A stretch of 64,000 bases of DNA from Sphingobacteriales bacterium (GTDB lineage Bacteria > Bacteroidota > Bacteroidia > Chitinophagales > Chitinophagaceae). Below are positions 54,268 through 60,700 of this stretch, in pieces; within the stretch, counting starts at the first letter, position 1, and each line of letters starts with the position of its first letter. The position numbers and the translations under genes were made by a program. The notes below the pieces were generated by a model that worked only from the letters and a program-made list of their open reading frames with translations, was not told where the DNA came from and searched no databases. The stretch covers positions 620,001 to 684,000 of the forward strand of contig SEFP01000001.1 of the NCBI GenBank assembly GCA_004144185.1, written 5' to 3'.

Positions 54268-54720
54268 ATGAAAAAAGGTTTGATTCTCATGGCTGCGTGT
54301 GCAGTCACATGGGCGGCGTGTACCAAAGACAGCAATACGTCTATGCGGGAACGGGACATCACGCGCGGGTCCTGGCGGGTGCGCACCTATAGTGCCACCA
54401 ATACTGCGTTTGATGATTCGCTGATTGTGATTCCGGTTTCGGCTACTCTGGCCGGGAATGAGATTTACTTCAAAGAAGGAGGCGATTTTGTCCGTCGGGT
54501 CAAATTGAACCTGAATGGTCGAAATATCGATTCTATGTTTACCACAGGCCAGTGGGCGTTCCAGGCAGCCGATACCAAGATCCAGTTGACTGACTCTTCG
54601 GTTTCAGGGTTGTACGACGTCTCTCAACTGGACGATTCGCTGCTGGTGTTGGTTAAAACTGTCCCTAACGACAATGATACCAGCCATATCACGTACACCA
54701 CTACCTTCCAGCGCCGGTAG
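54268..54720 (+). CDS. Lipocalin-like lipoprotein (paralogue 4)
   Basis: The product is 150 residues. The lipobox WAAC is followed by TKDSN. ITRGSWRVRTYS and YDVSQLDDSLLVLVKT match the conserved strands of the other three. It lacks the middle cysteine motif of paralogues 1-3. It is followed by a hairpin at 54756 and the M28 peptidase gene. Confidence 0.75.
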   Translation: MKKGLILMAACAVTWAACTKDSNTSMRERDITRGSWRVRTYSATNTAFDDSLIVIPVSATLAGNEIYFKEGGDFVRRVKLNLNGRNIDSMFTTGQWAFQAADTKIQLTDSSVSGLYDVSQLDDSLLVLVKTVPNDNDTSHITYTTTFQRR

Positions 54721-54755
54721 CAAAAGCGTCTGAAAAATATCTATCCGGAACCACG

Positions 54756-54776
54756 GGCGGTAGTGTATCTACCGCC
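54756..54776 (+). terminator. Terminator after paralogue 4
   Basis: An 8-bp stem GGCGGTAG/CTACCGCC with a 5-base loop is followed by a T-rich run. Confidence 0.75.
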
Positions 54777-54794
54777 TGTTTTATTTTTAGCCTT

Positions 54795-56093
54795 ATGCAA
54801 ACTGTTCTGAGCCGCCTGTTGCTGGTCTGGGCCGTATTGAGTGTAGGAATCCGGGCAACGGCCCAAAACCCAAAAGCGCTGAAATATGATGTCCGGATCC
54901 TGACGGGCGCTTCGTTTTCCGGACGCGGCTATGTGGATAAAGGCTGCGAAAAAGCCGCCCGCTACTTGGTGCGTCGACTCAAAGAAGCAGGTGTGGCACC
55001 CGCGACGCCGGATACCAGCTACCTACAAGCGTACTCGTTTCCGGTCAACACCTTCCCGCTGCCTCTTCAGCTGGTGCTCAACAAAAAAGAGCTGCGTCCG
55101 GGAATCGATTATCTGGTCGAGGCCCGCAACCCTTCGTTCGCAACCGAAAAAGCAAAAGTCCGGCGGGTGGATGTTGCCCGGACGTTCGAAAAAACAGACT
55201 CTGCGGCCCGGATCGCCGCGCTCTCCGCACAAGGCGGCGTCGTATTGTTTCAACACGCTGATACCGTCGTGCAGCGTTCGTTTCTGCGGGCCAGTCTTCC
55301 ACCCGATTCGCTTCCGGCAGGACTGTATCTGGTTCCGGTCAAAGGCAAGATGACCTGGACCGTACGCACCCGGCAGCTCGCCAAAGGCGCGACGGTAGTC
55401 TACGTGCAGGACAGCGTATTACCCAAAAAAGTCCGGAAAATCACGACACAGCTACCGGCCAAACTGGTGGGTGCCGACAAAAACCGGCAGTTTAACGTCT
55501 GTGGGATGATTCCCGGTACCGCGCAGCCCGATTCGTTTATCGTATTTACGGCTCATTATGATCACCTCGGCGAGATGGGCAAAGGCACCGTGTTTCCGGG
55601 AGCGTCCGACAATGCCTCCGGAACGGCTACCGTACTGGATCTGGCCCGGTATTACGCGCAGCATCCCCAGCGCTATTCGATGCTGTTTGTGTTTTTTAGC
55701 GGCGAAGAAGCGGGGCTGCTGGGCTCGCAGTACTACACAGAGCATCCGATAAAACCGCTGGATCGCATCCGGTTTCTGATCAATCTGGATATGGTTGGCG
55801 AGTGCGCCGAAGGCGCCAGTGTGGTCAATGCTACCAAGCATCCGGAAGTCTTTGCCCAACTGGAGCAACTTAATAAAGAGCAATCGCTTTTACCCAATCT
55901 GAAGGCCGGTGGCGAGGCCTCCAACAGCGATCACTATCATTTTTCCAAACTGGGCGTACCGGCGTTCTTCATCTTTGGCAATGGCGGCAAAGGCCATTAT
56001 CACGATGTATTTGATACCGCCGAAGACCTTTCGCTGACCCATACCGAAAATCTGCAAAAGCTGCTGATCCGGTTTGTGAGCGCATTGCAGTAG
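54795..56093 (+). CDS. M28-family zinc aminopeptidase, secreted
   Basis: The product is 432 residues with a signal peptide (to about ATAQ). The C-terminal half (about 235-432) is a di-zinc M28 domain: TAHYDHLG (His), GASDNASG (bridging Asp), SGEEAGLLGS (catalytic and zinc Glu), NLDMVGE (Asp) and YHDVFDTAED (His). The N-terminal half is a PA-like insertion region seen in periplasmic members. It probably removes amino acids from peptides in the periplasm. It lies after the lipoprotein cluster and has a very strong terminator. Confidence 0.9.
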   Translation: MQTVLSRLLLVWAVLSVGIRATAQNPKALKYDVRILTGASFSGRGYVDKGCEKAARYLVRRLKEAGVAPATPDTSYLQAYSFPVNTFPLPLQLVLNKKELRPGIDYLVEARNPSFATEKAKVRRVDVARTFEKTDSAARIAALSAQGGVVLFQHADTVVQRSFLRASLPPDSLPAGLYLVPVKGKMTWTVRTRQLAKGATVVYVQDSVLPKKVRKITTQLPAKLVGADKNRQFNVCGMIPGTAQPDSFIVFTAHYDHLGEMGKGTVFPGASDNASGTATVLDLARYYAQHPQRYSMLFVFFSGEEAGLLGSQYYTEHPIKPLDRIRFLINLDMVGECAEGASVVNATKHPEVFAQLEQLNKEQSLLPNLKAGGEASNSDHYHFSKLGVPAFFIFGNGGKGHYHDVFDTAEDLSLTHTENLQKLLIRFVSALQ

Positions 56094-56147
56094 TTCATCT
56101 TTCCGGAACCCTTTTGAATGATCTTTGAATCTCTCCACCAGATTCAT

Positions 56148-56202
56148 GCGACTGGCTTTTGGATCCCTTTTGGTGGCCAAAAGGGATCCAAAAGCCAGTC
56201 GC
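56148..56202 (+). terminator. Terminator with 26-bp perfect stem
   Basis: Arms 56148-56173 and 56177-56202 are perfect inverted copies with a 3-base loop, followed by TTTTT on the + strand. It ends the peptidase transcript. The 240 bp from here to nuoF hold only a near -7 box (CAACTTTG, 56368-56375) and a TTCCGGAA at 56398. Confidence 0.9.
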
Positions 56203-56444
56203 TTTTTAGTGCGGCTACAAGCGACGCAGCACCGATTGATCGAGAGCATATCCGGCTATCCAGGCTGCAAATCCATGCGGTTGCGATTTTATTGATGGCA
56301 AATTTTTCAGATATGTAGTCTACCGGAGCGGCTGTTTCCGGACCGTGGTTTATCAAAGAATTTTGGGCAACTTTGCAGCGGTTTTCGGGTTTTTATAATT
56401 CCGGAACCTTCCTTTCCAATTCTGCTGTTCCGCAAGACTGACTT

Positions 56445-57791
56445 ATGAAGCTGCTCCTCAAAAACGACCGTATCCCCAACATCCGTTCTTTCGACGTACA
56501 CCGCGCCCACGGCGGGTATGCGGCGGTGGAAAAGGCGTTGAAGATGACGCCCGATGAAATCGTAGAGGAAGTAAAGAAAAGCGGTCTGCGCGGTCGGGGT
56601 GGTGCCGGCTTCCCGGCTGGTATGAAGTGGAGCTTCCTGGCAAAGCCCGAAGGCGTTCCGCGTCACTTGGTCTGCAATGCAGATGAATCGGAGCCGGGTA
56701 CGTTTAAAGACCGCTACCTGATGGAGCACCTGCCGCATACGTTTATCGAAGGGATGATTATCGCTTCGTATGCACTGGGGTCGAATGCCAGCTATATTTA
56801 TATCCGCGGCGAGTACGCCTGGATTCCGGATATTCTGGAAGCAGCCATTGCAGAAGCACGGGCCGCCGGCTTTTTAGGCAAAAACATTTTAGGCACCGGG
56901 TTCGACTGCGAAATTTATGTGCAGCGGGGTGCGGGTGCGTATATCTGCGGCGAAGAAACAGCCTTGATCGAATCCTTGGAAGGCAAACGAGGCAATCCGC
57001 GCATCAAGCCGCCGTTCCCGGCGGTACAGGGTCTTTGGATGCGCCCGACGGTGGTGAACAATGTGGAAACCATTGCAGCGGTCGGTCCGATCATCGAAAT
57101 GGGTGGCGATGAATATGCCAAGATCGGCGTAGGCAAATCTACCGGTACCAAGCTGATCTCGGCCTGTGGCAACATCAACAAGCCCGGCGTCTACGAGATC
57201 GACATGACGATTTCGGTGGAAGAATTCATTTATTCAGACGATTATTGCGGCGGCATTCCCAACGGCAAGCGTCTGAAAGCCTGTATTCCGGGTGGCTCGT
57301 CTGTGCCGATTGTACCAGCCAATCTGCTGCTGACGACTGCTAAGGGCGAGCCGCGGATGATGAACTACGAAAGTCTGGCCGATGGCGGGTTCCAGACCGG
57401 TACCATGATGGGATCGGGCGGGTTTATCGTGCTGGATGAAGATCAGTGCGTGGTGCGGCATACGATGACCCTGGCGCGCTTCTACAACCACGAAAGCTGC
57501 GGTCAGTGTTCACCCTGCCGCGAAGGCACCGGCTGGATGTACAAAATCCTGAAAAACATCGAATCCGGCAAAGGCAAGATGAGCGATATTGATCTGCTCT
57601 GGGACATCCAGCGCCGGATTGAAGGCAATACGATCTGCCCACTCGGGGATGCGGCGGCCTGGCCGGTAGCCGCTGCCATCCGTCACTTCCGCGACGAGTT
57701 TGAATGGCATGTGACGCATCCGGAAGAAGCCCAGATCCGCAACTTCGGTTTGGCCCACTACGCCGATGCATTGGAGCCGGTGGTGGCCTAA
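56445..57791 (+). CDS. nuoF: NADH-quinone oxidoreductase subunit F (FMN, NADH-binding)
   Basis: The product is 448 residues. It oxidises NADH and passes electrons to FMN and cluster N3. SGLRGRGGAGFPAGMKWSF and CNADESEPGTFKDR bind NADH/FMN, GAGAYICGEETALIESLEG is the FMN site, and ESCGQCSPCREGTGW with GNTICPLGDAAAWP binds the [4Fe-4S] cluster. It stands alone on the + strand, 9 kb from nuoG and on the opposite strand; nuoE and nuoA-D are not in the window. No TTCCGGAA lies in the gene. Confidence 0.97.
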   Translation: MKLLLKNDRIPNIRSFDVHRAHGGYAAVEKALKMTPDEIVEEVKKSGLRGRGGAGFPAGMKWSFLAKPEGVPRHLVCNADESEPGTFKDRYLMEHLPHTFIEGMIIASYALGSNASYIYIRGEYAWIPDILEAAIAEARAAGFLGKNILGTGFDCEIYVQRGAGAYICGEETALIESLEGKRGNPRIKPPFPAVQGLWMRPTVVNNVETIAAVGPIIEMGGDEYAKIGVGKSTGTKLISACGNINKPGVYEIDMTISVEEFIYSDDYCGGIPNGKRLKACIPGGSSVPIVPANLLLTTAKGEPRMMNYESLADGGFQTGTMMGSGGFIVLDEDQCVVRHTMTLARFYNHESCGQCSPCREGTGWMYKILKNIESGKGKMSDIDLLWDIQRRIEGNTICPLGDAAAWPVAAAIRHFRDEFEWHVTHPEEAQIRNFGLAHYADALEPVVA

Positions 57792-57811
57792 TACTCTTAA
57801 AAATTAATTAG

Positions 57812-57839
57812 AAATCCGGGTGTGTAAACGTCCGGATTT
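57812..57839 (+). terminator. nuoF terminator
   Basis: An 8-bp stem AAATCCGG/CCGGATTT with a 12-base loop is followed by a run of T. Confidence 0.75.
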
Positions 57840-57972
57840 TTTTAATGCGCTGAAATAGCTTTTAATCGGGTTACAGCGCACCCGCCTTTTGTAAGCTCTT
57901 TGGTGTGGTTCTTCTACTGTGAAATGATCTTTCCGGAAGCGAAGTACCTTTCCGGAATTCTCTTTTCTTTTG

Positions 57973-58530
57973 ATGGCTGTTTTTTCAATTGTCGTGTATG
58001 GGCTGTTTGCAGTTTCCGAGATCCTGATCAGCCGGTTGCTGCGCTCCAACACTGCGGATACCCAACAGGCAGATGCCCGTTCACTACGGCTGATCTGGCT
58101 GATGGCGCTGGTCAGTCTGGCGGCAGCGATCATCATCACCGTCACCACGCAACTGCCGATTGCAGCCACACCGGTTCTGCATACGGTCGGTCTGATGCTA
58201 ATGGTGCTCGGCATGGCGTTTCGCTGGTCGGTGATCTGGTCGCTGGGACGGCTGTTTACCGCGGATGTGGCCATCCGGCAATCGCATACCCTCAAAACAG
58301 ATGGATTTTACCGTTACCTGCGGCACCCGTCCTACACGGCTCTTGCGCTTACCTTTCTGGGTTTGGGACTGTCGCTCAATAACTGGTTGGCGTTATTGGT
58401 TTTGCTGCCGATTATTCCGGCTTTGTTCAACCGCATCCGGATCGAAGAACAAACGCTCATCCGGCATTTCGGGCAGCTGTACCTGGATTACATGCGCCGG
58501 ACCAAAGCGTTGATTCCGTTCGTATATTGA
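57973..58530 (+). CDS. ICMT-like membrane methyltransferase family protein
   Basis: The product is 185 residues with about five membrane helices. The C-terminal part LKTDGFYRYLRHPSYTALALTFLGLGLSL, then RIRIEEQTLIRHFGQLYLDYMRRTKALIP, matches the isoprenylcysteine carboxyl methyltransferase/phospholipid methyltransferase fold: the GxYxxxRHPxY segment and the EE pair bind S-adenosylmethionine. The substrate in bacteria is usually unknown. The downstream membrane protein gene begins 19 bp later. Confidence 0.85.
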   Translation: MAVFSIVVYGLFAVSEILISRLLRSNTADTQQADARSLRLIWLMALVSLAAAIIITVTTQLPIAATPVLHTVGLMLMVLGMAFRWSVIWSLGRLFTADVAIRQSHTLKTDGFYRYLRHPSYTALALTFLGLGLSLNNWLALLVLLPIIPALFNRIRIEEQTLIRHFGQLYLDYMRRTKALIPFVY

Positions 58531-58549
58531 GGCGTCCGGAACTTTCCTT

Positions 58550-59116
58550 ATGGTGAAATTTTTCTTCTGTTTAGCAGTGCTATTGACGGGTGTGCTGACA
58601 ACCCTGCCTGCAAGGTCTCAGATTGCAGATACCACGTACGAACGCGTTCAGACAGCACCGGGCACCCATTCAAACGACTACAAGCTTTTTAGTTCGGATG
58701 CAATCAGCAGCACTCATGTAGAGATTTTTCTCTTCCTTTTCCTCGTTGCGCTACTTGTCATGACCAGTATCGGGCTAGCCTTTCTGGTGCTGATGGTACT
58801 TCTGGCTATTAGCATCGGACTTGCTTCTTCCGGAAGTCGGTTCACTAGCTTTTACAACCGATTGCTGCAAGACAAATTCCGCACGTTCTTTGAATTTGGA
58901 TTTGCAGCTGTTGGAACGCTTGTAGGGATCCTATTTTTCTGGGCTATTCCCACTATCCAGCACTGGCTTTCAGCCAACGCTGCATTGATGTCCCTGGTAG
59001 GTGCTGGTCTTGGTTTTATCATGGGCTACGGCATTGGAATTCTGGTGTTCCTGCTGCTCCGGAAATTGGTGCAACTACTTCTACGGAAGCTGGTTCGCTC
59101 ATCCAACCCGGCTTAA
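58550..59116 (+). CDS. Membrane protein, unknown function
   Basis: The product is 188 residues. It has a signal peptide (to about LPARSQ), a polar region of about 40 residues and then four or five hydrophobic helices, ending in a basic tail (LLLRKLVRSS). I recognise no family. It follows the ICMT-like gene by 19 bp and precedes the endonuclease V gene by 17 bp, so the three probably form a transcript. Confidence 0.6.
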   Translation: MVKFFFCLAVLLTGVLTTLPARSQIADTTYERVQTAPGTHSNDYKLFSSDAISSTHVEIFLFLFLVALLVMTSIGLAFLVLMVLLAISIGLASSGSRFTSFYNRLLQDKFRTFFEFGFAAVGTLVGILFFWAIPTIQHWLSANAALMSLVGAGLGFIMGYGIGILVFLLLRKLVQLLLRKLVRSSNPA

Positions 59117-59133
59117 AACATTTCCGGAAGCGT

Positions 59134-59640
59134 ATGATCCTAGCCTTTGATACCTATTACCGGGATCCGGTTGCCCATACGGTCTGTATCGCCTTTCGCG
59201 ACTGGACCCAACCGGAACCGGATGCTATTTATCGCGAGACGCGTTCCGGAATTGCCGCGTATGAGCCGGGTGCTTTTTACAAGCGCGAGCTTCCCTGCAT
59301 TCTGAGCCTGCTGCAACAACTTGATCTCCGTGAAGTGACTGCTATTCTGATCGACGGCTTTGTGTATCTCGACGATGACCATAAACCCGGACTGGGCGCG
59401 CATCTGTATACCGCACTAGCCGAACGCGTTCCCGTAATCGGAGTGGCCAAAACCAATTTCGCGACTCTCCACGCCCTGAAGCAACCGCTGTTGCGGGGCA
59501 GCAGCGATCGTCCGCTGTACATCACCGCTATCGGAATCGATGTAAGCCTGGCGGCTCAACAGATTGGGCAAATGGATGGGATCTTCCGGATGCCCACCTT
59601 ACTTAAATTGCTGGATCAGCACACCCGGACGTTGGATTGA
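59134..59640 (+). CDS. Endonuclease V-family protein (short form)
   Basis: The product is 168 residues. LAFDTYYRD gives the first catalytic Asp, YEPGAFYKRELPCIL the substrate-wedge segment in its variant form, and VTAILIDGFVYLD with GLGAHLYTAL and VPVIGVAKTNF the second metal-binding region. Endonuclease V cuts near deoxyinosine or inosine. The protein is shorter than E. coli Nfi (about 220) and the wedge is divergent, so specificity may differ. It is the last gene of the three-gene run. Confidence 0.82.
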   Translation: MILAFDTYYRDPVAHTVCIAFRDWTQPEPDAIYRETRSGIAAYEPGAFYKRELPCILSLLQQLDLREVTAILIDGFVYLDDDHKPGLGAHLYTALAERVPVIGVAKTNFATLHALKQPLLRGSSDRPLYITAIGIDVSLAAQQIGQMDGIFRMPTLLKLLDQHTRTLD

Positions 59641-59786
59641 GAGCAGACGCACACCGCCTGAGCTAAACTAAAGTGACGCATTCGCGTCGAAAGCGGTTTT
59701 CCCGACAGCCGGCAGGGAACACATAGCCCAAAATCTTCCGGAAAGGTTTTTGCAGCACTGGTTCCAGAACCCAACTGTTACCTGTT

Positions 59787-60299
59787 ATGCCCAATAATGA
59801 ACGCGCCTTAGCCCTCCTGAAAGAACTGGAATCCGAATGTGGTGCCACCCGCAAATGCCTGCAGCGGATGCGAATGGAACGGGTCGATTTTCAGCCCGAT
59901 CCTACGTCTATGAAGATGGGTTATATGGCGATTCTCATCGCGTCGATGCCGCTGTGGATTCACACGATGGTAGTGAAAAGCGAACTCGATCTGGCGACGT
60001 TTCCGCATCCCAAGCTTAAAACCACCGATGATCTGGTCGAGTATTTCGACGCCAATATGGACGCCGCGCGGAACGCATTGGCCGAAACCGATGATGACCA
60101 CCTGCGACAGCCCTTTTCATTAAAGCGCAACGGTGAGGAACTGTATACTACGCTTAAAATTCTGGATATCCCGGTTACCATCAACCACCTAGTGCATCAC
60201 CGGGGCCAGTTTACAGTATATATGCGGATGAACGGCCTTTCAGTGCCGGCCCTCTATGGCCCTTCGGCCGACGACCGCCGGTTTGTAGCCCCCAAATAG
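59787..60299 (+). CDS. DinB-family protein
   Basis: The product is 170 residues of four-helix-bundle type. HTMVVKSELDL carries the first metal-binding His, and VTINHLVHHRGQFTVYMRM the later His pair that completes the metal site of the DinB/YfiT-like family. Members act as metal-dependent thiol (bacillithiol or glutathione) transferases or are uncharacterised; a bacillithiol link is possible because ytxJ is in the same genome (inference). A bidirectional terminator follows. Confidence 0.85.
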   Translation: MPNNERALALLKELESECGATRKCLQRMRMERVDFQPDPTSMKMGYMAILIASMPLWIHTMVVKSELDLATFPHPKLKTTDDLVEYFDANMDAARNALAETDDDHLRQPFSLKRNGEELYTTLKILDIPVTINHLVHHRGQFTVYMRMNGLSVPALYGPSADDRRFVAPK

Positions 60300-60321
60300 C
60301 GTCTTCTGAATTTCCGAAAAT

Positions 60322-60358
60322 AAAACAGCCGCTGCGTTTAAATCGCAGCGGCTGTTTT
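60322..60358. terminator. Bidirectional terminator
   Basis: A perfect 15-bp stem (60322-60336 with 60344-60358) with a 7-base loop has T runs on both strands. It can end the DinB transcript and a possible leftward small ORF at 60377. Confidence 0.88.
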
Positions 60359-60376
60359 AAATACGTCCAAGGGTTT

Positions 60377-60496
60377 TTACTGGATGGTTAGCGGCAATAC
60401 TGTAGTCGTTCCGGAAAGATTCGTTCCGATGACCTTGCGACCGATAAAGCGGGTTGTAAAAGCAGTTCCGGAGACGATGCATAATGCTATACACAT
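60377..60496 (-). CDS. Possible small ORF, 39 residues, or gene remnant
   Basis: A clean frame from ATG at 60496 to TAA at 60377 encodes a hydrophobic start (MCIALCIVSGTAF) and a polar end (NLSGTTTVLPLTIQ). It is open upstream to about 60555. The bidirectional terminator 19 bp past its stop supports transcription from this strand. No ribosome site or promoter is clear, and I recognise no family. It could be a short secreted peptide or a decayed gene. Confidence 0.3.
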   Translation of the reverse strand: MCIALCIVSGTAFTTRFIGRKVIGTNLSGTTTVLPLTIQ

Positions 60497-60642
60497 CAAA
60501 AGTCCTTTTGCAGAATTGACTAGTCGGTGTAGAAAGGGCGCGTATGCAACTATTTAGCAGGCGAATTGTTATAAAAAGACCCGTAAAATGTATTGCTGTG
60601 GTCCGGATCTATGGAAACGTATGTATCCACGGACTCCCTTCG

Positions 60643-60650
60643 TATTTTTG
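60643..60650 (+). promoter_or_regulatory. -7 box for gcvP (TATTTTTG)
   Basis: A perfect TAnnTTTG box followed by C lies 50 bases before the gcvP ATG at 60701, which rules out the longer TTG frame from 60593. I see no glycine-riboswitch structure in the leader. Confidence 0.6.
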
Positions 60651-60700
60651 CGCCCTTAAAACTACCGGCTGCTTTCCGGCAGCTGTTCCTTCCTTTTTCC

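Noticed and set aside
56203-56367. Short minus-strand peptide (KNLPSIKSQPHGFAAWIAGY) near the peptidase terminator
   Set aside because: The frame lacks an ATG, and the hairpin beside it has a T run only for the + strand. No further support.
60500-60700. Glycine riboswitch upstream of gcvP
   Set aside because: The leader after the promoter box is only about 50 bases and I see no paired aptamer structure.
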